64,000 nt of DNA from Symsagittifera roscoffensis (GCF_963678635.1 NC_087070.1:55096617-55160616); one strand, 5' to 3'. Positions 46,190 to 59,305 are shown, counted from the stretch's first letter. The notes: generated by a model from the sequence alone, not told the origin. Program-made: numbers and translations.

Positions 46190-47500
46190 AATTTAGTCGG
46201 TATAGTAGTCATTGAAACTTGAGCGATTGGTTGAAAAAATATATCCTGCATAGGGTATTTTTAATACAATTAAGGCTACAGATTGTAGGATTTATGTTCG
46301 TTCTAAGTCAAATAAGTGATGTAGTATTTCAAGTTCAGATAGTGACATTTCCTGAAAAGTTCTACTGACAGTGCAGTCAAGTTTCATATCAAGATGAATG
46401 TCTTCATAGTTTGCACAGAAGTATGTGTTATTCAATAGTAATACATGTAATTCATAACCTTGTACCGTCATGATTTATTAGTAGGAGTTTTCCTCCTGTA
46501 TTTCTATTGTTTTTGTATAATGTGACTAAATTGTAGGTTTTGTTATCCTATGTGTTTTTCGCCTTTGTTATATATTCTTTTAGTGAAAACCAAAAACCTA
46601 AAATATTAAACTTGTGGACGGTAATTCTCTATGTTGAGGTATATATGGTTTTTAATTTTTAAAAGAAATTCACTGTAATCTTGTTCATAGATACCGGGGA
46701 TATCAGCTGTTTCACCAAGTTTCGGACTTTTCAATCTATAGATTATCGTTGGTTGGTATCATGTTTTGTCAGGAAATCTTAAAACTGTTGTGACCATTTT
46801 TGATGTTATAAATCTTATTTATAATTTCCTATGGGTTGTTAATCTACATTAGGGTTCCGAGTTGTTGCGCGAATGCTTTCAAATGATTTTTTTAAAAGGT
46901 GGCGTTAAAGTATGGAAGAAGACAATTTTTATATTCGTTTGAATTAAGTTGTACTAAATTGCGGCTTTTTTCTGATCCAAATTGAACAGCGTTAACCATA
47001 ATTATGTTCTTTGTGCTAGTGTATCTACAAAATCAACTTTATCTTTTCAATATCATTTGTCATCGAATACATACAATGGTGAGAATTTTTGATGCAAGTA
47101 TAATACCAAACCGTGATTCCTTCGTAGTCATTGAAACTTGAGCGATGACCTGAAATTAGGACATTTATAGGGTTTTTTATTACGGTTAATGGTAAAGATT
47201 GTAAGACTTGTGTTCGTTTTAATCAAATAAGTGATGCAGTGTTTCAAGTTCAGATAGTGACATTTCCTGTCATATTTTTGACAGTGTAGTCAAGTTTGAA
47301 ATTAAAACGAATGTCATCGTAGATTGCACCGAAGTATGTGTTATTCATTCGTAATAAATCTTTTAGTCGTTTACCAGCACAATTTTCTGGTAGGAGTTTT
47401 TGTCCAGCTTTTCTGTTTTTTTTTGTATAATGTGACTGGTTTATAAGCTTTTTCGTCCTTTCTGTTTTGACTTGGATGGGATATGTGGAATATGGCAATT
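46190..47500 (-). repeat. Roughly 930-bp tandem duplication in copy C
   Basis: The block from GTAGTCATTGAAACTTGAGCGAT through CAAGTTCAGATAGTGACATTTCCTG to TGTATAATGTGACT occurs at about 46208-46530 and again at 47129-47450, with clear divergence. Confidence 0.8.
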
Positions 47501-47817
47501 TTGAGTTTTCGTGTTTTCATTTCAAATAGTGTGAATGATTAATGGGATTTTTCATCTTTTCTGTTTTTAATTTGGATGGGATAAGGCGACTCTGAGTTTT
47601 CATTTTTTCAACCGAAGACTAGTATATCCGATTTTTGAGTGCAAAAAAAAGTATTTCGAAATTTCACATGCTCTTTTGTTCCAGGGTGTATTTGAAAAAG
47701 TAATCACTTATTTTCTATTCCTTGTATGTTTCTATATGGACTTTAATCTGATCGTCCTCTATCAGGGTGTAATTGATTATTTGGTAGAGATTCTTTTAAA
47801 AAAGTGTTTTGTGACCA

Positions 47818-48920
47818 GAGCTGTGATATTTGGTTCAGATCAAGAGAATGGGGTGTGATGTAATTGGTTGTTTATTTCTCTTGTTGCATTGATTAAGTAC
47901 AAAAATTCATGATAAAAATTGAATGTTGTGTTCCTGATTATCTCCTTGATTATGTTTATAATCTTTGCAATATTCTTGATCAATCTTACAAAGTAAGCGA
48001 ATTTCTTGATATTTTATTGTGTCATTTTTTAAATTGCTAGTTTGTTGAATTTTTTCAAGATGGATTTTCTAATCAAAAAACATTATTTCTTGATATCCTG
48101 AGTTTTGTGTGTTGGCTTTGTAATTAGATGATTCGTGGATATCGTTATTCAAACGTCAGTGTGCACCATGCGGAAGGATTTTTTTTTGTAATTGTAAATG
48201 GCCTTGATAATGTTCAAGTTGTACTTGATGTGCTGAAACTGAGATAGGTTGAAACTTACTAATATTCAATTACTTTCTTGTGTTATCAATTTTTAAACGT
48301 TTTAATTGGTTTTTACAGTCTTCAGGGTTAAGCTTCAGTAGCCTATCATTTTTGCTTGGGTAATAAGATTTTTGGTGGAGTCTATTGTTGTTACCTTTTG
48401 AGACCTCTTTTAAGAAATTGTTCCTGTGAATTTATAACTTTTGAGAGCCGTAGCGCATTACTTGACTCGACTGTTTGTGGTTCTGGTTTACATTATGTAA
48501 CTTGGTTTTTTGCATATTTGTGTATTGTTTTTTGTTCAAGATCTCCATCATATCAATTGCGAGGAAATCGAGTGGTCCTCTTCGAGCAGAGAGATTGTTG
48601 TGAATTGTTGGTTCAGGGTGTGTTAGGAGGTAAAGGGAATTTACTGACAAAAGCGTTTGCACTTGTATGATAGTCCTTAAAATCAGTTGTAGAATGTTAA
48701 ATAGCCTATCGCTTTTTTGGAATACCTATCGTGTTTGTAAACAAAATTCTGTGCATATAAATGGAGAATGTAAAGATTGAGCTGTGATATCTGGTTCAGA
48801 TCAAGAGAATGGGTGATGTAATTGGTTGTTTATTTCTCTTGTTGCTTTGATTAAGTACAAAAATTCATGATAAAATTTGAATGTTGTGTTCCTGATTCTC
48901 TTCTTGATTATGAGTATATC
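47818..48920 (-). repeat. Roughly 960-bp duplication in copy C
   Basis: GAGCTGTGATAT-TGGTTCAGATC... through AATGTTGTGTTCCTGATT occurs at 47818-47945 and 48779-48900 with few differences, so it is younger than the neighbouring 930-bp duplication. Confidence 0.8.
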
Positions 48921-49189
48921 GTGCCCGTAATGTGGTCTGTTTTTGCCCAATTGAGTAGGAGACTACTGTCGAGATACTGTCCGAACAGAGGAGGTGATGA
49001 CACAAATGTTTTTCCAATAAAGCGTAGGAACTTTCTTGTATCTTGAAGTTTTTGTTATCTGTCGCTTAAATTATGTGCTAAGTTGCTGAAAAAATGATGA
49101 TGATATACCTGTTACTGCAAGTGTTGATTGAAGAGAAAGTGTTTTTGGCATTGATAAACTATTTGTCTCTGGAGAAAAATCGATTGGCT

Positions 49190-50330
49190 GTTAACATGGT
49201 TTGGCTCATATTGAGGAGACGAATAGTTCATCCAATGTGGGAGCCTACGTGAAGAGGTGTGGAAGGTAAATTGGTTTTCGCTAATTTGCTCAGAAGTTAG
49301 TGTTGAAACTAAGTAATCGGATGGAATAGCTCTTGTATTTTGTTCTGATTTTAAGCTTACAGGTGGAGGGCTGCTTTGAACTGTGTTGCTTAAAAAATTA
49401 AGGGGAATTGATTTCGGTGATGAGGGTATGTTGAATTGGCCTCGTGGTGTTTTTGGGGTCCTATTTTGTCTTGGTTGACTTATTTGTCGGTTTTTTGTGG
49501 TAGTTGGCTTTTGATTTTGACTTTGATGACTTGTTCGATTTCAGTCTGGTTGTAACGATGGGTAGATGCGATATGTTGATTTGTAGTTGAATTTGCTTAG
49601 GAGTGCGTAACATTGGGCTGGTTTCAATGACTCTGACAATGGTGCATGTCTTTGTTCAAAGATAAGTTGATTTTTTGTGCAGGATATACGGGTAGATGTT
49701 TCAGACTGGTTTGATTGACTTGTTATAGATGCTGGCCGAAGAGTTTAGGATGGATTAGTAGAAGAGAAATCTTTTATTGGAATTGGGTCAGCAATTGTGA
49801 CTTTTCAATTTAGGGTTTTTTCAATAGATTTATTGGAATGAATGTTCTTGGTAATCTTCTTCAACAACAAATATTTTTAAAATGATTGCTAGTACAAATG
49901 CAAGTATAGTTTTCTTCGAAGATCTACAAAGGATCAGGATGAGAGTAGCTATTATAATCAAGAAAGTGACAAAAACCATCAGGAGGTCTTTTTTATTAAC
50001 TAGAGTTTGTATCATTTAGAAACATGTGATTTATCTGGAGCTGCTTTCTTGCTTTTTATAAATAGAATACGACCTATAGCAGGTGTTGAATGGGAATTTT
50101 GGTGCTGGATGGTAGGTGGAGAGCCTTTCATTGGGGTTGGGTCTGCTTTTTGATTTTCTGACTTCTGTTATTTTGAGTTGGCTGAATGATAATTTATGTT
50201 CTGGCAATACTCTTCGACAAAGACTATTATTAAAATTTTTGCTAGTATGAAGACAGTTATTGACTTTCTAATGCAATTGTAAAGAATCGAGATGAAGAAT
50301 ACTTTTTTGTCAAAAAAATATATATAGAGT
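49190..50330 (-). pseudogene. Copy C 3' region: membrane-segment frames and Ser/Pro-rich ORF
   Basis: From 50330 downward come two homologous hydrophobic segments: SITVFILAKILIIVFVEEYCQ (about 50270-50205) and TILAFVLAIILKIFVVEEDYQ (about 49905-49840). The second lies in an open 61-codon frame (50015-49830). The Ser/Pro/Gln-rich ORF follows (49760-49190), collinear with copy B 20504-21244. Sequence within 49749-49950 and 50108-50300 is duplicated. Copy B shows no clear equivalent of the hydrophobic part. Function unknown. Confidence 0.5.
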
Positions 50331-51699
50331 ATCAAAAGTTCTGTGTTGTTTCGGAAAGTTTGTATAATTTAGAAAAAAAGATGTTCATAATCGTACCTGG
50401 TTAGGTTGTCATTGATTTGGAAAAGAAAAATGTACCTCTGAACTAAGGAATTGATAAAATTACAAATTGTATAGAAAAAGTTTAGAAAATTCTTTTTTTA
50501 AATTCTGAAAAATTCTTTAGTAAAAATAAGTAAAAGTTCTTGATATTTGGCAAAATTTAATTGAAATTGAAAAAAAAAATGTTTTCAGAAGCTGCACAAC
50601 TGAGGTTAAGCTGAGCATCCGAAAAGTGATTTGATTTTCGAAATATTTGTTTCCAAAGTTAAACTGAGTGAGGTTGCGTTGTTTACAGATTATGACAATT
50701 GGGTTAGGTATGAAGAGGTTTGCGTGGGGTGAAATCTAGAGATTTGGGTATCAGGTCGCTTCTTCTTGTTTTTTTAATTTACGGGATGATAATTTGGGGT
50801 AAGTTGTCTTTAGGCTGATTGATTGTATGAAAATTTGTCTCCAAGTCTGATCCTAATTTGTCTTCTGTTTTCAAATTTGTTGAGTTTTGTATTGGTTGAT
50901 AGAAGGGGCTTGTAACTTTTATTTGATTGTTATATAAAATGTCAAATATGAGGGTATTTGCTTTTTTTCTTTACCTAGAGGTCTCTGAAGTAGAGTTATA
51001 AACCTGGTTAAAAATAGAGCTATGTCGACAAAAAAAGACAGCGGTGTTGAATAAAGATTGAAAAGTTTTCAACTGATATGATTGGTTGGTTTAAGATAAA
51101 TAATTTTGAGAAAAAGAAACAACAAATGTTAAAATAATGTTTTTGAAAAATGGTTTTTTGAGTTGTTCATGGATATATGATTAGTATTGATTGTTCGAAG
51201 ATAATTAAAGAGTGTATTAAAAAAATAGAAGGCTGATGAATTTCTACTTTCTTCAATAACTTGGATTGGGGTTAAAAACTCTTTCATCTTTTCTTTGTTG
51301 ATTTCGGTGTCGAGAAGAGTGGCTCTGTTGTGATTTTTTATGCTGGCTATTAAGACTTAATCTTGCAATTTACAATTTGTTTTCTGTTTCGCGATTGGAG
51401 TTTTGAGTGTTTTGCTGGTACGCGTTTTGTTATATAATAAGGTGTATCTCTGGAATATCAGGTAATTCAGAATCATTGTTTTCCTTTATGATATTTAAAA
51501 TAAGTAATCCAGAATAGGAAAATAATTGTGTTAGATTGAGATAATTTTTTTTGGATAATATAGTAAAAGTTTTTGTCTGTGTAGTGTTTCTTCTTTTTTG
51601 TTTCAGTCAACTAATTTGTATGCTACAATTGAGGTTTTTTCTATAATTTGAAAGTGTTATTTTCTAATGGGTTTTAATTTATTTGATTTTCTTTTTAGT

Positions 51700-53310
51700 A
51701 TTGTAATATTTGGAGTTAACAGACTTTTTCCTATTGTGAGATCTGAAGCGTGAGTTTGTTTAGGAATGTGGGTAAAATATTTTTTGTAGCTAATTTTTAA
51801 TTTTTTGGTTGATAAAAATGATGTGCATTATGAGTATGAATTTCCGATTGGTGTGCGATGTCTGTGGGCATTTTTTGCGGAGTTTGCTGTGAAAACTATT
51901 TGTTTGCATGGTTTTTGCTTAAAATTTTCCCCTTAAGATGATAATCCAAACTTTAATTTATTTTGAGATTTATAAGCCAATGGGAATTTTTTAACGTCTT
52001 TCGATCAATCAATATATTTTTTTATCATCTCCGTTTTGTATACTTCCGAGGTATTCATGTAATGAAAGATTCATGCCTTCAGCTAATACATTTGTCCATA
52101 GAAAATTTTAGGTTTTAGGTTTAAGTTTTTTTTATTTTTTTAAATGACATAATGTGATCATTTCAATATTGATAAGTTCTGTTCCATTGTCTGTAACATT
52201 GATTTCGGTTAATCCAATTTTTTCTATCCAAAATTCATAAAGTGATAAGTATGCATAATAAGCATTGCAGTTTGGTACGATTTTTAGTGCTACGTAATGT
52301 TTAAAAGCGTCTACAATGGCCATAACGTATAAATTTCATTCTGAGGATTGTGGCAGAGGGCATTTTGTATCAAATGAGAATCTGTGGTTGCATTTTAAAC
52401 TTTGTGATCTGAAGTTTTGTTGCCCTGCTTTTGTTTTTATGCGGATTTTTTTTTCATTTAACAGGTGAGACAATCAGTGTAAAGTTCTTTAACCCATTTT
52501 GGTGCGTTTCGTAAGTATACTTTTAGTGTAAAAGTATTTTTCTGATCCAATATATCCTTCTGTTTTTAAGAAGTGTGTTGTTTGGAATGGTACTAAATTT
52601 AAATTTAATGGCAAGCAGAGTAAATTTGTATCGGTGACATGATGATCTAGTTTGTCGCTGTTTTCATTGATTGTGCTGATATTGAAATTTCGAAAGTATC
52701 TGAGCAATATATTTTTTTCTAAAATGGTGATATCGACTTTTTCGGGCTTAGTTTTGTATTCATGCCCAAATGTCATTCGACGAATAACAGGTTAAAGGTT
52801 TCAAAACTTTCTGAGTAGGTCGGTTGTCAGGTTAATAGTGCATGATAATAAGATGTTTTGGAGCTCTTGACATAATAAAGGTGTTTTAGATATTGGTTCT
52901 TTAGATGAATTTTTTTATGGAATACTTTTTGTTATTGTCTAACAGTCCTGCTAACTTGACTGTGTCTATTAGGTCTTCCTTTTCTGATAAGGGAAATGAC
53001 CCATTGGGTCGTCGGATTTCTTCTTGTGTTTGTAATTGTCTATTGTTTTTATCCATGACAATTATGGTATGTGTTTTTCCCAATAAATCAACTTCATAGT
53101 GGTTGTTCTGGTGGTGAGTTTTCGTCTTTAGCAAAAGAGAACTTTATGAGGAAGTTTTTTTGTGTAAGTAGTTCTTGTGGTGTATTTCTACTAAGTGTGT
53201 CTGGTAAAGCAATATTTTTAACTGCTGTCCAAACTACGTGTAAGTTTGGAAGTTTCAGTAGGATTAGTTGAAAATTATATACCTTATGGTTTGGATTTAA
53301 TTTTTGTGTA
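51700..53310 (-). pseudogene. RNase H end and integrase remnant (copy C)
   Basis: Order: RNase H tail (53310-52900), a linker, an open block at 52776-52489, then the integrase core at 52323-52132. The core has Asp in AIVDAFKHYVAL and Asp in NVTDNGTELIN, matching copy B at 19060 and 19190. The C-terminal region near 51900-51800 reads IVFTANSAKNAHRHRTP, equivalent to IMLTANSSKNAKCYCQP in copy B. The block containing the catalytic Glu is not recognisable. Integrates element DNA when intact. Confidence 0.7.
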
Positions 53311-53957
53311 AAGAGAAAAAAAATGGGCTCTTATTAGGAAGTATTGGAACTTTACTTGTGTAACATTCGCCCAAAGACTACATAGTGACGGAGCGTAGGA
53401 AAAGCACCTATTGACGGCTGGCCGGCGTCAGTTACCTAAATTCTACTCGTTTTTCACCGTCTAGACCTAGGCAGTTGATTTTCTGGTCTGTTTAGGGCTA
53501 AGTAATTGTTACCATTATTAGGCCATCAGTCAAACGACTTTTAATCAGCTTTCATTTGCAGGCGCAGATAATCTTATAGCTGGGTCTCGGATCCCCAGAC
53601 TAAATGACTACCATTAAAAAGACGGCTCAAATATCATATTTTTCTATGTTTTTAGTGACAGTTATCTACTAAATCCACTGGAGATGGATTGACCCTTTCC
53701 TCTTTCTAGCCACTCATACTCTGAAATACCAAATAATACTGGAGTTAACTCAAATGGTCAGGGCGTTAAAGTAGATAAAAATTGCGTTAGTCACAGTTTC
53801 TCAGCATATATCAGGCCCCGCGGACCGGGCCTCCAATTCCGTGCTTCTCTGGAAATAAAGTCGTTGTCTCCTCAATTTCGTGGTACGGGAGGATACTGTT
53901 CCGCTCCGGATGTTCAACTGGAGTTTCCTTTTGTGAGATCTCTTCCTGCTAAGTGTC
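53311..53957. other. Boundary region between copy C and element D
   Basis: Base composition changes sharply here, from AT-rich to mixed. No open frame is convincing. It is likely the 3' untranslated end or LTR of element D, but no second copy is available to prove it. Confidence 0.4.
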
Positions 53958-56900
53958 TTACCGTGTCCTGTTAACACGATAAGACGTCTCGTTATTCTCG
54001 TGTTTTTTTACCGACCGTTTTTCGTTCTCTTCTGAATCCTTCACCAGTGGTCGCAGATTCCAAAGCTTAGGGTTAAACTGGACATGCGAAAGCTCCTCAA
54101 CGCCCATTCTACTTTTGAAGTTGTTGTTGAAGTCCATCAACATCCATGCGGCTCCGCTATTCTTGCCAACAACCTGTCATCACTGGCCAACCCTCTCGGC
54201 TCTTTCTGTTCCACCCAATCCAGCACAGAACAATCCAACACTGAGACCAAGTTGACGTACAGTACTGAGTCCATGTACGCTTTCAACTGCACGTCAGGAC
54301 AAGCGTGTGACATCATCCGTTCATACACCGCCGTGACAAACTCCCTCAGCCCAAAGACTAGAGCCAGCGGATGGACTCGCATCATCACGGCCAGGTCAGT
54401 CAGCAGGGGCATGCCACAATACTGTCTACACTCACTAGTTCCCGTTGCGACCCTATCTTCTCCCGTAACGCTCTTGTTCGGTTTGCAGGAGATACTGGAT
54501 CAGGAGCATTCTCCAATCTTTCATCTTCTGATAGCAGGCGGTTTCCAACTGCGCATTGAACGCTTGGCTCGTCCCCTGTAGTTGTTCAGGGTAACGCAGG
54601 AGCACGAATAAGTCACCCAGTCGACCATACGTCATCGTGATTAGGGCGAGGAGTCCATCCAGCCTCAGGTCCGCCAACGCTTGGGTAAAGTGATTCGCGG
54701 GTCCCTTCACGAAGTTTTCATGGCCAAACGTCACGTATAGTGCCAACACTGAACCAAAGTACTATTTCCTGATGTCTTTGACGAAGCTCGCGATCAGGTT
54801 CCTGGAGGCCCTCGGGTAGCATGTGGACAAGAAGGATGGCGTCCATCGCATGCCTATTCCTCCCAGGATTGCGTCAGATCTTTCGTAATGTGCCTTTGTG
54901 GCCAAAACGCTCGCCTGGAACTTGTCCAACGACATCGTGTTCACATCTTACATCAAGTGGAGCATCTTGCCTCCGGCCAGCTCTCGTTCGTTCAACAAAT
55001 TCTTCAGTTACACGTGTATTTCTTTGATCGCCGCTGGAGCATATTCGAAAGCCTCTTCTTCCAGTGGAAACACTCTTGGTGATAAATACAGCCACGAGTT
55101 AGTAAGGGGGTTTTTCCTCAGGGCCAGTGCCATGAGGTCCTCTTCCGATGATGTCAGATTCTTTCTGACCATCCTTTCCTGCGCATTCCTTACATAATCC
55201 ATCTGCCTGAACCAGAGGTCATTGGCCACCTGTTGTACCAACACGTGGTTGTTAACCACTCCTGGTCTCAATTTTAACAACCTGGCGAAGTCGGACAGTT
55301 TCAACCCCAGGGTTCGTCCAGCACCACACGGGTTGTGCTTTGCTCCTTAAATCCCTGGATGGCGTTTGAAATGTCCGCCCAGACAGCAGGAAGTTCAGAG
55401 CGAAGAGTATAGTAAGTATCCCGATCAGCAAATCTGTTCGGCACGGGAACGATCACATCGAATCGTCCCTCTGTTTTTATAGTGACCATCGCAAAACGAA
55501 CTCAATGGTGCTGACAACACAAAGACAACCTTCACCGCGTTCCTGGTGAAACGTTGCCGCACCGCTATTTCCACCTCAGTCATGGCCGAAAGGAGCGTCA
55601 TAATTGCTTATCTCATAATCTAATTGCTGGGAACTGATCCGGCCGTGAGGCGAGCCATTAGCCCTCGGCTCTGTAGGTGATCATTGGAGCCGGCTATTAT
55701 CATTACTTTTGGGTCCATACTGACAATTTTCTGCACGCTTATTGCCATACCCACTGCTTGTCCTCAACTCACTTTGGGAGCCGTTAGGAAAATCACATCC
55801 CGCCAAAAGAGTGATCAAGGCGTGTAGAGGTAGTCGGAACTAGCCACTTGTAGATACTTGGCATTATTGATATCTAGGGGATCATAGGCAGCAAACAGAC
55901 TATCACCCATCGGTGTCTCTAGTCCTTTAAACCTCCTGTCTTCTCATTCCATCGAGGTAGCTCTGGGATATTCTCTCAAATATTCGCCCGGCAATCGGCC
56001 CGGTGGCTTGGAGAGTTGCCCATTCATCTTGTGGTATTTTTATTGGGCTTTTTCTCCGTTGTTATTTTACCCCGCCTGAGAGGTGGTATCAACTTTCTGG
56101 CCCTCCGACTTATATCCGCCAGGGATTGTGTATTTAGGGGTCCCATGGTATTGTCCTGAGGCAACCCATCGATATTCACATACCTGATGGCGGTAGTGGA
56201 GCTGAACTGCTCTTGCTCTGCCAATAGTCAGTCCACGCCCAGTTTCCGGTATAATCCCGACACCGTGGGGCCATTCCCGTCCATCATTATTCTAGCGTCT
56301 GCTCGACTCGTCAACGTATACATATTCAAAGTCGCTAGCATGACAGCCTTGTATTGCCCCCACGCTCTGAGATCTGGACGGTTCCAGAGCAGCACACTGG
56401 TTGATTCAGCTCCCTCTGCAGGTGCAAAAGTTGCCGATGAATTTTCCGCAGGAGCAGAGGTTATCGCGGGCAAGTAACTCGCACTCATGGGGGCCTGAGA
56501 CCTCGTCTCATTGGGTTTTCCCAGCCGGCTCTCCAGTGATTGTCTTCAAGGAGGGGAAACCGTCCCCAGCCTTTGCCTTACGTCTGAGCTAGGAGTCGAC
56601 TGCGCGGCGGCACCCGCTTGGGATAACAGAGGCCCAAGACGATTAGCGAGTGGCTCTGGCACATTGCTCCTTACTCTGCCTCTGCCAGTCAAGCTGCTCC
56701 GCGTCAGGGCGTCAGTCGTTCTGAGTTCTCCTTCTTTCTCTTCGATCCTTGGCTGAAACATGTCGTTGATCAATCACCTTCCCTGTAATGTATTAAATTG
56801 TATGCCATCTCTGGTGAGCGCGGGGTGGTCAGTCATGCGCAATGTGTTCTCCAAATCCATGAGTCGTAACTCGCCTGAATTGCTACTGATCAGACTATGG

Positions 56901-58449
56901 ATCATTTCATTCCATCGGTTCACGTTGCCTTTCAGAAAGTCAGCCACCGGGATGCCAACTTCCAGATTCTGTGGAATCGTGCACAGTACCACAAGCCTCG
57001 GCTTATGTTTCTCTTTCAGTTCGTTGAACAAGCAGACCACCAGAGGTTCCCACCTGCTCTCTGGGGTAACAGGAGCCCTCGAGATATCGTCACTAGCATC
57101 ACTATCAAACTGTCCAGCTGGTCTTCGTTCTGAGAATCCGTCATCGTGATGACTTTGGCCACAGAGGCTCCTCCAAAAGGTTCGACAGTGGTCTGATCAC
57201 TCACAAAGATCTCGTTCAGGTCCCTCACCGAGCTATATCCTACATCCAGATGACGATTCCCTGAAGGAATTGTTGATTGTTTTTGGCAGCGTTCCAGCTT
57301 ATCCCGTTCAGGCAGACTCGAGGATGCTCCGCATCTACTTGAAAGAAGAAACTACGGACCGCAAGATTCTTCCTGATATCCACCACACTAGATCTCAAGG
57401 CAGTTTCGCCTCGTGTCGGACCCGCTGACACGATGGCTGGTAATGTTCGTTCTGAATTGCTTGAGGAGCGGTCAGTGCGTTGGGACGGGACGGCCCTACC
57501 CAGCGTCCGTCCACTGGTCCTGTTGATTTCGTTCATCACCGCTCTGGCTATCTGATTAAACGACTCTTATTAAACGACTAATTGGCTATCTGATTAAACG
57601 ACTAAATTGGGGAGTCTTATAGGTATCCGAAGGGTCAAATCTCGTGTTCCTATAACTTGAGGCAGGTTGCAACGTCTGCAGTGGGGCCACGGGCTCCCTA
57701 GGGATACAGAGCTCCTGTGTCTTTGTCCTAGAAGGCGCGTCCTTGAACCCATCTGAATTCATCTTCGCCAGGACTTCGGGTGAGATCTGGCCCACTTTCG
57801 CCATGTACAACTCCTTCAGATGCTTTTCCTCTTCCTCTTTGAAAGTTATTTGCAGTTCATCATATTTCTTCTTCCATTCGTCCCGTTATCGGGCTATCGC
57901 ATTTTATTCCGCCATTTTGGCAAGCAACTCCTGTCAGTCTTTCTCCTTCTTATCCAAGGTCTTTATGATTTCCGAAGTCTGGATCTCCATTTCGCTCATC
58001 CTGACTTTCTTCGGCGGAGGAGCTGCTATTGGGAGGTCTGCCGATTGTTGTGGCCCGGGCCCATAACCTGATCGCTTCGCTCTAATGAGATGCTGCATAG
58101 GCCGAACAGGTAGGGGCATCTCCCCTAGCCGGTGATCACTCTGCTCGCCTAGTGCTGGTTCACGAGCTAAGTCGTGACCAGACATTTCCCCTCGTCGCCA
58201 TCTCATGAATCTGTTTCGGACTCTCTCCTCGGCGGTCCCGGACTCGCCGAAAGCTAACATAAAGACCACTTCCGTAGGGCTGTCCCCACGGCCTTCTGTT
58301 CCCATTGCATTGAGGAGTGCGACAGTGAAAATCGCCAAATCGGGGTCTTCTAGTGTGAAATTGCAATCCACCAAGCGTTGGTAAATCTGGTCTAGAGTCG
58401 TTCCTAGGCTCGCTGAGATGGAATCCATCAAGTCGTTAATGTCATTCAT
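53958..58449 (-). pseudogene. Large ORF of element D with SGNH/GDSL-hydrolase-like domain
   Basis: About 1,450 codons remain traceable in pieces: 58449-57934, 57810-57586, 57539-57240, 57228-56774, 56773-56024, 55960-55500, 55489-54453, 54412-53958. The N-terminus is MNDINDLMDSISASLG. The SGNH-like part (57260-56774) has a block-I position with a stop and shift, Gly block FGGASV, a damaged GxND position, strand RLVVLCTIPQN and the final block TRDGIQFN, where the catalytic-type His reads Gln (56798-56800). A second SGNH-like signal, VMIIAGSNDHL, lies at 55706-55674. The C-terminal third is helical-looking (VFGLREFVTAVYERMMSHAC). It could be a Gag-type protein or an accessory 3' ORF. Confidence 0.6.
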
Positions 58450-58911
58450 ATTTTTTTTGAATAGGTTTTGTCTTTTCTTTCTTCAATTCTAATTCAAATT
58501 CAATAATAAAGCGTGCAATCAATCACAATCTAAAAGACATGTCACAAATTAGATTAATCGTTAGAAGTATTTTCACCTCCCAGATAAAACTTCATTCACA
58601 TCTTTTAAAAACATTCATTTAAAGTTCTCTGTTTGTTCTTAGTTTAAAAGCTAGCACCAAGGTGGATCGTCCACCTGCAATCTTGTCAAAGTAAAATAAT
58701 TGAGCGCTGTCACTTTTCGTACCTGGAATTTTCCAGGCTTCCATGACATAAACGTCACATCAAACATAAGCTAACGACTACATATTTTACCAATATCACA
58801 CATCAACACTATCACATAAAAAGCTAGTTCCTAATAATTAACCTAAAACCTAATCCTAGTGCCAAAAAAGTAAACTATGCTCATAAAGACTATGCTTAGA
58901 TAGTATTTTTT
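58450..58911. other. Gap between the small and large ORFs of element D
   Basis: AT-rich and non-coding. It contains a palindrome AGGTGGATCGTCCACCT near 58659-58675. It could hold a promoter or part of an LTR, but neither is demonstrable. Confidence 0.4.
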
Positions 58912-59305
58912 ATGTAAGTAGACCTCTATGTCCGTTGTCCGTTTCTGAAATTACTACATGTACGAGGGCATACAATTCTCTCGGATATATTTTTCCCCTA
59001 TTGGGATCATAGACTGGTAAAGAGAGATAGGTCCTTCCTCTCTCAACCAGGCAATCCCTAAGTCTAGTTAAGGCCAGCACCAAGCTCTCCAGGTGTATGT
59101 GTTGTCAATCAGCGGCCTTAGTTACCAGGAAACAAATGTACTTCCCAGGTGTCTGTGAAGCAGCAGGGGGCAGCGCTATCATCCATTCCCCACCACGCCT
59201 CTGTTTCCATAAAATCTCGATAATCTTGTACTCTCTCTTAAAATCGGGCGCTGGTGCTGTCCTGAAACTTATTTCCGCGGTTGTCGCTATGTCGCTATAG
59301 CGCAC
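58912..59305 (-). pseudogene. Small ORF between pol and the large 3' ORF (element D)
   Basis: About 130 codons with a single internal stop at 59105-59107. It begins MRYSDIATTAEISF, then KIIEILWKQRRGGEWMIALP. After the stop it continues in the same frame: LALTRLRDCLVERGRTYLSL and DPNRGKIYPRELYALVHVV. The single clean stop suggests a real, recently damaged gene. No family assignment. Confidence 0.5.

Larger units (their letters stand above)
45079..49189 (-). pseudogene. Copy C distal 3' coding remnants
   Basis: Blocks include FVSSPPLFGQYLDSSLL near 49000 (copy B equivalent at 21310-21360) and an open frame at 48662-48432. A block at 47498-47250 contains NNTYFGAIYDDIRFNFKLDY. A Ser/Thr/Pro/Gln-rich stretch (46080-45630) includes RLIEQSLNSNFRFKNNHIFSH. 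A Pro/His-rich open frame of 154 codons lies at 45543-45079. I recognise no known domain. Two tandem duplications interrupt it (features at 46190 and 47818). Confidence 0.45.
45001..53310 (-). mobile_element. LTR retrotransposon, family 1 copy C (3' part)
   Basis: On the minus strand it begins inside RNase H (string NIALPDTLSRNTPQELL near 53210; copy B has NLTLPDANSQNTPPKL). It continues through integrase and a 3' region homologous to the copy B 3' ORF, then through further degraded coding to about 45.0 kb. Gag, protease and RT are absent: the copy is cut at about 53310, where element D begins. All frames are broken. Confidence 0.8.

Noticed and set aside
54084-57149. Plus-strand frames across 54-57 kb (for example 54084-54581, 56760-57149)
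   Set aside because: Opposite the collinear element D coding on the minus strand, which alone shows domain strings; GC-rich shadows.
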